NCBI RefSeq assembly: GCF_003576645.1
Contig: NC_044922.1
Span: forward strand, 5,449,599-5,513,598
Reading direction: 5' to 3'
Length of the DNA stretch: 64,000 nucleotides
From: Ipomoea triloba
Lineage: Eukaryota > Streptophyta > Magnoliopsida > Solanales > Convolvulaceae
Shown: one piece after another, positions 34,002 to 46,402 of the stretch
How the letters are laid out: each line of letters starts with the position of its first letter
Position numbering within the stretch: the first letter of the stretch is position 1
Program-made: the position numbers and the translations under genes
Notes under the pieces: generated by a model
What the model was told of the DNA's origin: nothing
The model's database searches: none
What the model saw: only the letters and a program-made list of their open reading frames with translations

Positions 34002-36409
34002 TAAATTTTAATTTCCTTTATTCATTATTGGTTGCCGTGAATTTTGGTCTCCCTATTGATTCAGATGATTAAATCAGAGACAAAAGCATCTTTAATAACA
34101 TTCCTTCAACTTTTGGTGGCTCATCACCCCTCTAGAAGGTCAACACCCTGCATTTTCTATTTTCCTGTTATCCTTTACTATATTGTATATTTTACTGTTT
34201 TCACCTTTGGAAATGTGATTCTTGATATAGATGCCGGAAGGGCAGTGGAGAGATTCTTGTTATCTTTGATGATATATGTTCATCTGAAGCATTGTCCAAG
34301 AACAAAGACGAAACTGTCGACTGTACCAAAAAGGGTGTGCTGGGACAATACCAGATTTGCGGGAAAGAGGTTCCTCGTGGAAATTGGGTAGGTGTAAATT
34401 TTGATTTTTATTTAAGAGTAGTTGATGGCACATGAAGCGAAGTGAAGCTAAGTTCATGCTATAATTTGCTTTATTGTGCATAAGTAATGGTCCCATCACT
34501 AGATGTCTATCCATAGCAGTTGCTCATTGGTAGGCTTCTAATGGCTGATTCGGTGGTACTTCTTATCCTATTCCTTTTTCATCTCCTCTTAACAATCCCT
34601 CCCCACCCAAGGATGTGAGCAGAAAAAGAGAAGGATTTTTTTTCTTTGGTAGCCTAAAAGAACTATCTTCAAATCTTCAATGACTAAGTGACTAACTATC
34701 TACATGCATGCTTCTTTGAAAGGATGAGATGTACCACATTTAAGATTTCTTGTTTAGAGGTTGCTATTTGCTGAGGAGTTTCTGATGCTAGTACTCTAAG
34801 AGTGACTTATATTTTTTCAGATGTTTTGTCATGGAAGTATGAATGACACTAGAGGTTTCAGGTAACATGGCATTCATATACTCTGTTCTTGAAATTTATG
34901 TGTTTTAAGTTTGTACTCACCAAAATTGGATATGCACACTAGTTAAAGAACCATTAAGCCATATAATTCCTTGGATGCGTCCTTAGTTGTAAAGTTAGCC
35001 TATGTTCTTTGATGCCAAGTATTAGGCCATATTATACGCTATAAGAGACATTGAGGAGAATTATATTCTAGGCATACGTGTACCTGAGTACTATGAATGG
35101 TAATGCCAACTTGAAATTTTCAAATGACTTTTAGCAAAACAGATTTTTATCCTGGTTGAGAAATTGAAATGATTGAGCTTGTTAAGCAATTATTGTTTGC
35201 ATAGTGGAGGCTATCCTTTCCCTGTCTAAGTAGCTTGTTTTCCTCCTATACTATTCTCTTTGTTGTCTTTCAGAATTGCCTTAAAACAAGAATTATTGGG
35301 CAAGTGGTCAACTAAGAGTCTAAAACTGCTTGATTAAAAAGGAAACACTTCTTTGCTCATTAAATGAATCAATTTCTTTCCTTTTTACTAGTGCAATATT
35401 CACATGCTTGTAATCTTGAAGCCTGCCATAATCCTGGCACTTATTTTGTTGATTAAACTCACTCACATTTTAAATTTTATGCCTACTACATTGTTGTAAA
35501 ATGCATGATACAAAAGGCAAGATAGTAAATTAAGTCGGTAGAAACAACTATTTATTTTATTGCAATGGCGTGATTGGGGTGCAAATACTTTGTGATACTG
35601 TGATTTTTGCTCTATGCAGTTTCCTCATAACCCTAAACATTTGTTTGGTTTGCAGTTGCGGGTTGTGGGTGTTGTTACACTCACTCTCTGTAAGAGTGGA
35701 GGATGGAGAAAGTGAGATGGCATTTAAAGCTACCTGTGATTTCATACACAACTTTTTTCTATGTGATGAGTGTAGGGAGCATTTTCACGAGATGTGTTCA
35801 AGGTAAAATGTAACGGAGGATGTTTTTTCCTTTCCCTTGTCCAATGACCCTAAACGTGATTAATTTTTCTTTGTTTTATTGTTTGAACATGTTCAAATCT
35901 GTAAGATTATATAAATGTTCCAAACTTGCAGTGTTTCTAGTCCATTGAAGACTGCCCGAGACTACGTCCTGTGGTTGTGGAAAGCGCACAACAACGTGAA
36001 TGATAGACTAATGAAACAAGAAGCCTCATTAGGGACAGGCGATCCTAAATTTCCAAAGGTTATCTGGCCTCCGAAACAGCTTTGTCCATCCTGCTATCTT
36101 CGCCAAAGCAAAAATGGCGATGGAAATAACCGGATCAAATGGGATCACAATGAGGTCTTCAAGTTCCTGGTTAGTTACTATGGAAAGACACTCGTAACTC
36201 TCGACAAGGACAAGGAACTTCTAGTAGGCGACGGTGACAAAGCAACTTCCGAAGATTTGGTAGCTTCAGCTAACATGGTAGCCGTGCCAGTCGGGGCTGC
36301 ATTTGCAATTGGTGTGGCCAGTTGCACATTTGGAGCGCTCGCTTGCTTCTGGCGATCACGGCAAAAGACCCGGAAGTATAAATACCTGCACTCTTTCAAA
36401 AATATATGA
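31235..36409 (+). CDS. QSOX1: quiescin sulfhydryl oxidase (flavin thiol oxidase)
   Basis: Eleven exons join in phase: 31235-31482, 32563-32587, 32659-32751, 33092-33273, 33615-33684, 33828-33896, 34065-34138, 34231-34387, 34821-34861, 35656-35802, 35932-36409; 527 residues, the usual plant length. QSOX forms disulfides in secreted proteins and passes electrons through FAD to oxygen. In order: signal peptide (about 1-24, MSSSVLILCWAMLVWSLG), thioredoxin domain with CPAC at 84-87 (HWCPACRNYK), linker and helix-rich region, Erv/ALR domain from CGLWVLLHSLSV (321-332) with the FAD-proximal CDEC at 356-359, HNN at 388-390 and CPSC at 420-423, then a single membrane helix (about 480-502, VAVPVGAAFAIGV) and a basic tail. 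Plants lack the second thioredoxin active site, as here. Expected in Golgi or cell wall. Convergent with the RING-CH gene at 38238. The 17013 gene is its truncated relative. Confidence 0.95.
33950..34003. repeat. (GT)n / poly-T tract in QSOX intron 6
   Basis: gtgtgtgcgtgtgcatgtgtgtgtgtg and then about 18 T between exons 6 and 7. It sits well clear of the splice sites. Confidence 0.85.
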
Positions 36410-38100
36410 TCATTATGGACGAGATGGACCTATTCTAACTGATTTAAAAGAGCTGATAAACTCACAAAAGAAAAAAAAAATACGAGAGGATGAAATGAAG
36501 GCATGAATTAATGTGTGATGGGGAGGGGGTTATAACAAGTTTTGTATTTGTGGGAGATTGGCATTGCTTATTATTTTCTGTGCACGAATGTTTTCACTTT
36601 TCACTTTTCAGGCCTAAGGAAAGCTGGAAAGATTACAGGGCTAATGCACTGGCTGTAAAGTAAGGTTGCCCAGAGTACAAAGCAAGAGACTGTAAGTTTT
36701 ATTGAACTTGCACAGCACATATTTTTCATTGGAAAATTCTATCCAAAATGGACCATACAGATTTACTCCTGATTTTGTAGCTTGGACGAAACTATAACAG
36801 AATTTTTCGTGTCGTGATTTTATATCATGGATTGAGCTTCTAAGTTTAGTAAAAGCACAGTAATGCAATTCTTGCAAGTTACTTTTTATCCGTAATTATG
36901 AGCTTCTCATTGTGAATTTGTGATCGTGTAATACTTGCCACTCTGGGCAAGCAAAGTTGTGCAATGAGTCAATCCGTTCATTAATAGTTTTTCTATATAT
37001 ATATTTTTGGTGTGCCAAAATTAAGGATTGTTGTAACATGAGGAACCAAAATAGTTATTTTAGGAGATAATTAATAAAGTAATCTACAACACATATAATT
37101 GAGAGATCGAGTTTATAATTTTTCTAGAAGCATTTTTCAACTATGTAAAATTTTTACTCCCTCTTTGACACTAACAAAAAATTGTCCTCTTTACTATATT
37201 AAAATATTTCAAAAAATTGCTCAAGACTCTAGTCAAGTGATATCAACCTTTTATTTTAGGTTAGGATGTCAAAAGTTAAACATAAAATGTTTTAGAACAA
37301 TTGTCAAAGAATCACTTTTGCATGAGAGGGGACTCAAGTTCATCAATGCTCCCCGAAGAATGTTTCAAAAAATTCTCAATGAGGATATTCTCGAGATGAT
37401 GAGGCGGGATCGACATGTGGCCAATGATTACAAATATCTTTCTTTGCTTCCCTAGGGTCACCCCTCATAAAAAAAAATTGTCAATTTTCATAAACATAAC
37501 ATTTATTATTTCATTATCCAGTGTATTTTTGTCTAATAAAAATAAAAATATATTAGCCAGTATACTCTCTTAAATCTACATCTGATAAAAAATGATATGG
37601 TGTAAGTGTAATATTTTTAAGACGGGAAGAGTATATGTATGAAACACACCTTTAATACAGAATCACAATAATAATAATAATAATAATAATATTTTTCCAC
37701 ATTGGTTAGTAAACCATATTTTTGTATTGCCACTCATAATGTTCAGACTACAAGCAACCAAAACTAAAGAAAGCCATTAATCATTTCATTTTGCAGCTCA
37801 CAATAACATGCAAGAAAGTAGAATATGTACATAAGCTAAAAACTAGTTTACATTCATTCCTTGTAAAAACACTATACAGACAGGATCAATGGAACATACA
37901 ATAACAGTTCCAACTGGTTTTTACCTAAAACCTCTCTATAACAAGCTAGAATCTTCAACACTTTAAATAACTTTCTTTTTCTTTTCCTTTTTTTTTTCTT
38001 AATTACTTTTTTCTCCATTTTGATGTACATTGTCATTTCTGTCATTCCAAACTATTCACAATTTGAAGTATTGTTGTATGGTAACAATATGAGCTCGATG
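36410..38100. other. convergent intergenic region, no gene seen
   Basis: 3' UTRs of QSOX (+) and the RING-CH gene (-) lie at either side. An open frame of 118 codons at 37099-37455 has no family I recognise and no codon evidence, so it is not called. (AAT)n at about 37667-37690. Confidence 0.6.
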
Positions 38101-38228
38101 GCGCAGACACCCCGGAATGGTTACCAAGAACCCCGACACCTTTGTAAAGAACACACACACTAGTGTTTGCAGGCACCCCGGGATGGTTATCAAGAACCCC
38201 GACACCTTTGTAAAGAACACACTAGTAT
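38101..38228. repeat. tandem 62-65 bp duplication in the RING-CH 3' UTR
   Basis: The unit gcagacaccccggaatggtt / accaagaaccccgacacctt / tgtaaagaacacacacacta is followed by gcaggcaccccgggatggtt / atcaagaaccccgacacctt / tgtaaagaacacactagt. Two copies with a few changes, just after the stop codon on the minus strand. Confidence 0.9.
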
Positions 38229-38237
38229 CGATCACAA

Positions 38238-40111
38238 CTAGCCAGCAGCTTCTTCATCAGAGGGAGGAGTGTATTGATTAGCCTGTTCACGCAAAAAAGA
38301 ACAAATATGAACACAAAGTAAATGCAGAGACGACTTTGATGATGCAGACACTACTAACCAGCTTCTTCATTAGATTGACAAATGTATTAATTAGCCGTTC
38401 ATGCAAGAATGAATAGATATAAATGCAAATTAAAGCAAACAGAGATACTTTTCTGGAGAAAAAAAAAGGCGGCCATAACATTACCTGTTGCTGTCTGCGG
38501 TGTAGGAAAGAAGTCACGGCTTTGAATATAATGTAGATAGGAAAAGCCACCCCGGCAATTCTTAGGAGTAGCAACTGTCATAAGAAATGAGGAATAAGAA
38601 TATAATCCATCCACCGGTATAGCAACCTTTCACCTTTTGTTAACCGGAGGTTAAGTTTAGTACCTCACCATGATTAAGGGGAGCGGATAATCCCCTGCTT
38701 GAACACTGATGATTGGAAGACTGTGACGGAGAATTAGAAGAACCATGAACTGCATATAAGAGGAGATGGCTAAGATAAACTAAAATCAAAATGCTCAAAT
38801 AAAATGTAACCAGATTGCCATATTTGTGATTGTGTAATATTATTACTCCGTATTGTTTAAGGTTAAGTAAATAAAAAGGACTCTTATAGTCGGAGAGAGA
38901 GAGAGAGAGATTACTATTATGGCGATAGAACGAAAACACATCACATTTGAACTTGACGTAGAAACTGCATAATCATCATGGGAAGAATCAACGAAATTCC
39001 GATCAGCTGAAACAACTGCAGTGAGATGAGCATAATTCAAGTCCCTTCTGGCAATTCCCCAATTTCCCCTGATAGGAAAATCACATGCATACATCAGCTG
39101 TTCTAATTCTCGATACACTTCATGCTCGAGACAGAAAATTAGTAACTTCAGTCTTAAATTATATATCAGTCGGAGTAAGATGCATTTTTTACGGTACATG
39201 GAAGAATAAGATGAACGAAATACCTAAAGTTCATTGGAATTCCCCCGAGACGAAAAATGGGGGGTGGCGCTGTATACCCAGGCGTGAAAGGCTGCAGTCC
39301 AAAGAAACCCGAGTTTAGAAACTAACACAAAGTGCAACAACTTATGTACTTTTTCACTCGATTTGTATATATGACTCTCATACAGCTTCAAGTAATAAAT
39401 TGATAAAAGATCTCAAGAACCGACTCTGAGGCCAATGCTTTAACTACTACATTGTTTAGAGTTAAAACTAATACATTCAGATCGGTGAATTGCTCTATTC
39501 AAAAGAAAATACAGAACTAAAGTGTAGCTTACCTGGTTGCATATCTCGCACAGAGTGTCACCCTTTTCGTTACACCACCTTTGCACGCATTTCCTATGTG
39601 CATACTGAAAGCAGAACAGGTAAAAGCGTGAAGCAGTTAAGAACCTATAATCTCCAATGGTTATCAGACACCGAGTATTTGAACATTAGATTGAGATAAG
39701 TTATATCTTCCTGTTTTCTGTTATCTCTTCCACTTGCAACACATTCAGAAGCATAACCCGTTACCATCTCCATAACAGAGATCGAAAACCAGTATAAAAC
39801 GCAAACAGCCCCTAGCTAAGCATTAATTGAAAACGAAACTAGAATAACATAAGTCATTGAATGCCACAAACCTTCAAACTACCACAGCAATAGCAGGGGG
39901 TCTCCATATTCGAGTCGAAATCTTCATCCTGGCATATCCTGCACTCAACAATCTTCTTCAGAGACGTAGCGGCCTCAGAATCCTTGTTAGAAGAGCAATC
40001 TATTGCCATATCCTCAACGGTCAACTGTTTCTGATTCCTGCTCTCTATTGCAGCCTCCAAAGTCGATTCGGTGAGCAAACGGTCAACCAGAAAAACGAAG
40101 TGATCTCCCAT
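38238..40111 (-). CDS. RING-CH (RINGv) membrane E3 ubiquitin ligase, DUF3675 type
   Basis: Seven exons on the minus strand join in phase: 40111-39872, 39604-39533, 39291-39224, 39068-38915, 38749-38669, 38574-38485, 38282-38238; 249 residues. It should transfer ubiquitin to membrane proteins. The C4HC3 RINGv is at 57-102: C57-x2-C60, C73-x-C75, H83-x2-C86, C99-x2-C102, with W90; it reads CRIC, CYCCGSLK, YAHRKCVQRWCNEKGD and CEIC. After it comes the plant-typical FTPGYTAPPPIFR and GNWGIARRDL, then two hydrophobic segments (about 174-193 FMVLLILRHSLPII, 206-225 LLLLRIAGVAFPI) separated by a short loop, and a short tail ANQYTPPSDEEAAG. Start at 40111 (MGDHFVFLVDRLL) is the family start. A leader exon likely lies near 40612-40960. 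Arabidopsis QSOX and a RING/FYVE/PHD gene are, from memory, also neighbours. Confidence 0.92.
38357..38450 (-). pseudogene. degenerate duplicate of the last RING-CH exon
   Basis: accagcttcttcattagatt and gacaaatgtattaattagcc, followed by gttcatgcaagaatg, copy 38239-38332 (agcagcttcttcatcagagg, gaggagtgtattgattagcc, tgttcacgcaaaaaag). The copy lies in the last intron, has lost the AG acceptor and does not keep the frame. Confidence 0.75.
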
Positions 40112-41000
40112 CCTAAGCAAGAAATACAACTGAGATAGCTGCTATTCTTAGACTAAATAAAGTTAATACAACCAATAACGCCTCATACAACCCCTCCTCG
40201 ATTTTTCCTGAAATTGCAACCCATCACACTGTTACATACAATCCTCAGGCAGACAACTAGCAAAATTATATTTTTTCTGCCCCTACAAGCTTAAAAAACA
40301 AATTAACAATTGTAATGTGAAAAATATTTTGTTTCTCAATACTTATAAGGATAATAATAATAATGAACTGTCCATTTTAGGGAGAAAAGCATTGATACAA
40401 ACAGCCCTATAAAACAAGCACAAACATTTCTGATTCTGATACAAGGAACCAAGCACAATTAAGGCAAGCCAATTTGTTATGAAACGACAAAATAAAGGCA
40501 TCTTCTGAAGAAACTTCCCAACTAAACCAAAAGAACACACAACAATCAAAGAAAATGATGAAATCCAATTCAGTAATCACAAGAGCAAGATAAAAAAGAA
40601 CCAACCTCAAGATTAGCAAAGGTGAAATGAGAGGGACAAAAAGTGATCTTTTGAAGAATACGGGGCTTAGATAGACATGGGCAGAAAGGTTGGATAAAAG
40701 AAAGGGGAAAGTAAGGAGGGGAATGAAGCAAACCAAGATGCCAAAAAGCGATCTTTAGAATGAATACAAAGCTATTAAGGTCTGGGAATTTAAGAGAATA
40801 TATTCATGAAGAAAAGAAAGGAAGGAAAGAAAAGAGAGACTTGCAAGAAAGGGAGCTGATATGTGATATGTTAAAGCTAAGAAAGCTCTTGCATCTATCT
40901 ATCCCTCTGTGTTGAGAGAAACCTGGGGGGGTTTTGGAAGAAAGCAAGAGATTGAGAATGTCGCTGTTATTGGGCGTCAATTTGCACGAGATTCATGTAC
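40112..41000 (-). other. 5' UTR and leader intron of the RING-CH gene
   Basis: On the minus strand a donor cttgag-gttggttc is seen near 40612, with C/T-rich leader sequence (ctttcctttctttcttttcttc) upstream at about 40800-40840. No other gene. Confidence 0.45.
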
Positions 41001-41934
41001 ATATAAAAGAAAAAGAGAATGTGTGCGTTGTTGATTAGTGGATTATGTTTGTATATAACTGATCCGCTACATCTTCTTAGGTGTTGTGCCTTTCAACGTG
41101 TCTCCACTTCAAAGGAAATCTTTGTTAAGTACAATTTGCAAGAATATATATATTTTAAATTTTAATTATTCTCGAAAAATAAAATTCTCTCCCTTCAAAG
41201 ACTCCGGCATCACGGTGAATTGCTGACAAATTATATTATGGAGCAGTGTTCACCTCATATTGTGAATCATGGTCCAAAATAATATTGATATTATGTGTCT
41301 ACTGTTAACGCATAATAATATAATATGCATATGTCATTAACATATTACGTGTCTTCAATTTATTTATAGAAACATAATTTATTAACGGAAAATACATAAT
41401 ATGTTAATTGTAGAAACATAATTTGCGCACCATTTACTTGCAAATACATAATTTTTTTTCAATGTGGACCCTAGTTCATGATATAACAATTGATAAATGG
41501 TTTGTTGTCCTGTATCCTTGATCACAATTTATCACTTGAGAACCAATTGAGCTATTTAAAATTTTAATTAATTATTCATTTACATATGGGAGCACAAAGC
41601 AACACTTCCATAAATTTAAGTCACCCAATTTCAATAGTATTCGTAAAAAAACAACTGCTTGAGGTCTCTTGTGCAGTCTTCAAGCAAATGCACTCTACAG
41701 TTTAATTTGAATGCTTGTATTGCGAGGTTAACCATTATTTTGCACAAAAATGTCTCGGGGTGAATATACATGTTTCATGTAACTTCAATTATAATGTAAC
41801 GTCTTTTAATGACAAAGAGAGAGAAATAAAGTAGTGATGCGATTTCCAACGTTATCTAGTTCAACATTTTAAATTATAATAAATTGTTCAAAGTTTCACA
41901 ATTAAATTATAAGTTACACCCACAAATTTTTTTT
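41001..41934. other. intergenic DNA, no gene seen
   Basis: Contains atattgtgaatcatggtcca and aatgtggaccctagttcatg near 41260 and 41460, belonging to the 'ggaccat' repeat family. No gene. Confidence 0.5.
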
Positions 41935-42345
41935 TTTTTCGATTATAGGAAGGGTGCAGCCCCAAAGAAGAACACAGAAGCACTAGTCTCCCTGGATGTG
42001 GGGCATCCCCACTTCATCGCTGTGGACGCGCTCAATAAGCTCTCCTGACGGGTAGGAAGGTAACAAGGAGACAAGCCTCACCGCGATTTTTGGTAAGTTA
42101 GTCAGCAACATGATTTTGTTCACGAAGAACATGACAGCACTGAACTAAACTGCCCAATTCATTTTTACAGCTTTTGCACTTAAGGATCAAGTTAGAAAAA
42201 GGTTATCCTCCACCTTTGTGCAAGAGTCGGGGTTGTTTATCCACCCAACCAAATTGACCGAGTTACTTTGTATCATCACAGTTTATTTGATGCTTTTGGA
42301 ATGAAGCTAGACTCAAAGGATGAAACTTTGATTTCGCTTGGTAGC
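41935..42345 (-). pseudogene. LINE-type RNase H C-terminal fragment
   Basis: On the minus strand, with stops removed by eye, the frame shows FSNLILKCKSCKNELGSLVQ and CCHVLREQNHVAD, the last third of a plant RVT_3 RNase H domain (NHVAD box). Stops interrupt it before and after. Different from, but related to, the fragment at 5820-6262. Confidence 0.65.
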
Positions 42346-44177
42346 TTTGTTTTGCCATAATTTATGGGGTTTAACAACCCCAAAAAAATAAAATAAAAAA
42401 ATAGAAGGCATATTGAGTTTAGTGGTAAATTTGGTTTTGATTTATTTTAATTGAAAAAGTTATTGACAAAGACTCATTTAACACATGTACTCTAACCCAT
42501 ATATTTTATTATATTCAACTTTCATCATGACTATAGAATGTGTGATGGCAGTAAAAATTGACATAGTGCATCACTGCATGCCTAAATAACCACTTATTGG
42601 AATCGACCCTAATATTATTTGACAAATGCATCATATACTCACTAATTTTCTATACAACCAAATTTTAATTATTGTTACATTGTCACATTTAGTCATACTT
42701 ATTAAATTTTGTTTCATTATATTATCAACTTTTATTCGATTATCACAATTAATTTTCCATATCATTTAAATTTTTATGCATCATGCCTAAATTTTTATTT
42801 AATGAAGAAAATACATTTAGCATTCTTTATTAAACTGTAAAAAGATAAAATTTAAATGGACTAACTGTAACAAACAAATGAAAGTCAATGATCGATGTAA
42901 TGACGAAAAATTAAAAGGATAAAACTAAATGTGACAATATCATAATAATAGTCAATGACTAAAATTGAAATTTGTTCTTTTAAATAAGAAATGTTTTTTA
43001 TATAACAAGAAAAAAAAGGAGTAATATTTATACAAATTATAGACTAATTAAATATTTCATTCTGTGATCTTTATTTTCTTCTAGAAAAGGACTATATTTC
43101 TTTTTTTTTTTGAGGAAAGACTATATTTCTTTTGTTTCTACTATCTTTGATACTTTTAGTTACGTGATGGAAAAAAAAAAGGAATAATTATTTATTCTAA
43201 AATGGTTTGAAAATGATCTGATATGCATCACCAATCACCTTATACTCATATGATACTTCTGTGCTTCTTATTAAGAGAATGTCACAAAATTGAATTACGG
43301 TAGTGGAATATTGACTCTTTAAATTGTAACAGAAATAAAAAGTGTAGAATAAATAATATGCACCACATTTTTGTCTTTCATTTTCAGAGATGGGTCCTTT
43401 GACCACTTAATAAGAAAAAAAAAAAAAAACTACTCCTTTACGTCTCTTCGTCTCCCCATTCAATTCATTAGTTAATTGGCTAACAATACTTTTTATTTTA
43501 TATATTTTACGTTATTTCTGCCCCAAATATTTATAGTACATGTTTTCCAAGGACAATATTAGATGCATAAAAATTTTGGTATATAATTTTATGTAGGTAT
43601 GTAGGTATGTCGGTATGTTTCTATTTGATTGATTTTTTGTTAAGTTCACCGATATATTATATATATAGGTACCCAATGATATTAAGATTTTTTTTTTTGA
43701 AGTAAATGATATTAAGATTTTTTAAACCATGTCTTAACATGTGTAAATTTCTATGACAATTTATACATTAGTTATATTTTTCAAAAAGTTTTACTAGACA
43801 TCCGAGGCAATTTATATCATGGACTAGGGTTCACATAACATTATAGACCCTGAATCAAAACGATGATGTACATAATTCATATTCGTAAGGTACATAATTT
43901 CAGAACATAAGACACAAAATCACAACACAAGATGCATACATATGTTATGTATTTACTTATTTTTTTAAAATCTGATTTAGGTACATAATTTGTGTTCATA
44001 GGCACATAATTTCACAACATACACAAGACACAAAAATTCATCATAACATAAGACATAATTACTAATTTATTTCAGGTACGTACAGAATTCATACTCTCAA
44101 AGTACAGAACAAATGTCGCCTAAGGTGGTATCATTTGATTTCCTAAAGTCTAAGTAACGGGACCCCATAAGCCAATA

Positions 44178-44179
<2 letters not shown>
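42346..44179. other. intergenic DNA, no gene seen
   Basis: AT-rich. Contains a short direct repeat aatgatattaagatttttt at about 43674-43724 and gtaggtatgtaggtatg at about 43597. Another 'ggactagggttcac' phrase is at 43823. No gene. Confidence 0.5.
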
Positions 44180-44273
<94 letters not shown>

Positions 44274-45233
44274 NNNNNNNNNNNNNNNNNNNNNNNNNNN
44301 NNNNNNNNNNNNNNNNNNNNNNNNNNNNNNNNNNNNNNNNNNNNNNNNNNNNNNNNNNNNNNNNNNNNNNNNNNNNNNNNNNNNNNNNNNNNNNNNNNNN
44401 NNNNNNNNNNNNNNNNNNNNNNNNNNNNNNNNNNNNNNNNNNNNNNNNNNNNNNNNNNNNNNNNNNNNNNNNNNNNNNNNNNNNNNNNNNNNNNNNNNNN
44501 NNNNNNNNNNNNNNNNNNNNNNNNNNNNNNNNNNNNNNNNNNNNNNNNNNNNNNNNNNNNNNNNNNNNNNNNNNNNNNNNNNNNNNNNNNNNNNNNNNNN
44601 NNNNNNNNNNNNNNNNNNNNNNNNNNNNNNNNNNNNNNNNNNNNNNNNNNNNNNNNNNNNNNNNNNNNNNNNNNNNNNNNNNNNNNNNNNNNNNNNNNNN
44701 NNNNNNNNNNNNNNNNNNNNNNNNNNNNNNNNNNNNNNNNNNNNNNNNNNNNNNNNNNNNNNNNNNNNNNNNNNNNNNNNNNNNNNNNNNNNNNNNNNNN
44801 NNNNNNNNNNNNNNNNNNNNNNNNNNNNNNNNNNNNNNNNNNNNNNNNNNNNNNNNNNNNNNNNNNNNNNNNNNNNNNNNNNNNNNNNNNNNNNNNNNNN
44901 NNNNNNNNNNNNNNNNNNNNNNNNNNNNNNNNNNNNNNNNNNNNNNNNNNNNNNNNNNNNNNNNNNNNNNNNNNNNNNNNNNNNNNNNNNNNNNNNNNNN
45001 NNNNNNNNNNNNNNNNNNNNNNNNNNNNNNNNNNNNNNNNNNNNNNNNNNNNNNNNNNNNNNNNNNNNNNNNNNNNNNNNNNNNNNNNNNNNNNNNNNNN
45101 NNNNNNNNNNNNNNNNNNNNNNNNNNNNNNNNNNNNNNNNNNNNNNNNNNNNNNNNNNNNNNNNNNNNNNNNNNNNNNNNNNNNNNNNNNNNNNNNNNNN
45201 NNNNNNNNNNNNNNNNNNNNNNNNNNNNNNNNN

Positions 45234-45271
<38 letters not shown>
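44180..45271. other. assembly gap inside poly-T
   Basis: 94 T (44180-44273), 960 N (44274-45233), then 38 T (45234-45271). The true sequence is unknown. The long Lys-rich frames crossing it are artefacts of poly-T read on the minus strand. Confidence 0.98.
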
Positions 45272-45275
<4 letters not shown>

Positions 45276-45774
45276 GACGAGACATGTAATTGTTGATATG
45301 TAAACATATATTTAAAATTAGATTTTTTAGAAAAATATTGTGCAACAATTATAAGTGTAATTGCTAATATGTAAAGGTACATTCCACCATTACATAAAAT
45401 CCGGCCAGGGGATTAGTCACTGTGTCGTCCGACGGTGAAAACAAGGGCTACACCCAAAACAAAATAATTCCACCATTACATACCAAGGATTATATTACAC
45501 TTGTAGTTGTTACATGATACATTTTAAGTTTGAAATATTTATCAAAATGTTATTGCGTTTTTTCCCCTTATTTTACCACCGTTAATCGTCCTAGATCAAC
45601 GACTAGAATTGATTCGCAATTCTTATCTAACATTTGGTTCTCATATGATTCTAATTAAATATAATGCAAACTAATGCTAGCAATCGATCGGGGATGATAA
45701 ATGTCTTGAAAATAAACGGGAAAAAATGCAATGAAAATTTCGTAAATTTTACAAACTTTGAGCATGCATGGATG
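45272..45774. other. intergenic DNA after the gap, no gene seen
   Basis: Holds the second copy (about 45398-45465) of the repeat at 30639-30682. A stretch near 45300-45370 is repeated loosely within itself (gtaattgttgatatgtaaac / gtaattgctaatatgtaaag). Confidence 0.5.
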
Positions 45775-46060
45775 ACCGCAGTTTAGTTCAAACCGAATCG
45801 AATACTGTAGGAATCGAACCAACCAGAACCGTACAGACAGTTACGGCTCAAAATCGGAACCAAAAAGGTCTCAGCTCGAAACCGGTTGGTTCTGGTGCCA
45901 AACCAAAAATAAAAAATAAAAAATAGAAAAGCTATATTTGACAATAAAATTTACAATAAATAAATAAATAAATAAAATAAAAAAAGTGTGAATGCAAAGT
46001 GAAACCGTAAACTGGCGATTCGGAAGCAGAACCGAACTAGTGCCATTCTTACACACTAAA
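45775..46060. repeat. dispersed repeat rich in GAACCG/CGGTTC, second copy
   Basis: Shares wording and composition with 1770-2100 (aaccgtaaac + tggcgattcggaagcagaac here, aaccgtaaac + cgacgattcaaaatcagaat there). Contains an (AAAT)n run at about 45957-45975. Confidence 0.6.
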
Positions 46061-46184
46061 CAAAGTTTCAAAGTGCATTTGATGATATATGTGTATATAT
46101 ATAATCATGCAGTCAAGATCTTCCCGTCACCAACTAACCCAATGAATAAATGAAATGAGAGCTGATCTCCATAGAGAAAAGATT

Positions 46185-46402
46185 ACTAGAAAAAACAAAT
46201 TAAAAAAAAAATCTTTAGGAAAGCTGGGTTGGTTAGTATCCTTCCAGCCAGTAGCCAGAAGACTAACTCTCGGTACCAACTGTCAGTTCGTGTGGTCTGC
46301 TCCATTCACATGGGTAAGGATCAAACTCCTAACCTCATGCTTAAGGGACAAGGTGTTGAGCCACCACGCCAATCATGTTGGTTTGCATTTGGTTTCTAAT
46401 TA
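46185..46402 (-). mobile_element. tRNA-derived SINE, second family
   Basis: On the minus strand: acatgattggcgtggtggct (box A), ggttaggagtttgatcctta (box B), acccatgtgaatggagcaga and a 3' part ctggctggaaggatactaac-like sequence before poly-A. Different body from the 14130 family. Confidence 0.65.

Noticed and set aside
37099..37455. 118-codon frame in the QSOX/RING-CH intergenic region
   Set aside because: No recognisable domain, no splice or promoter support; possibly an old transposon piece but I cannot show it.
44143..45382. Two 400-codon minus-strand frames of poly-Lys
   Set aside because: They are poly-T and N translated; no gene.
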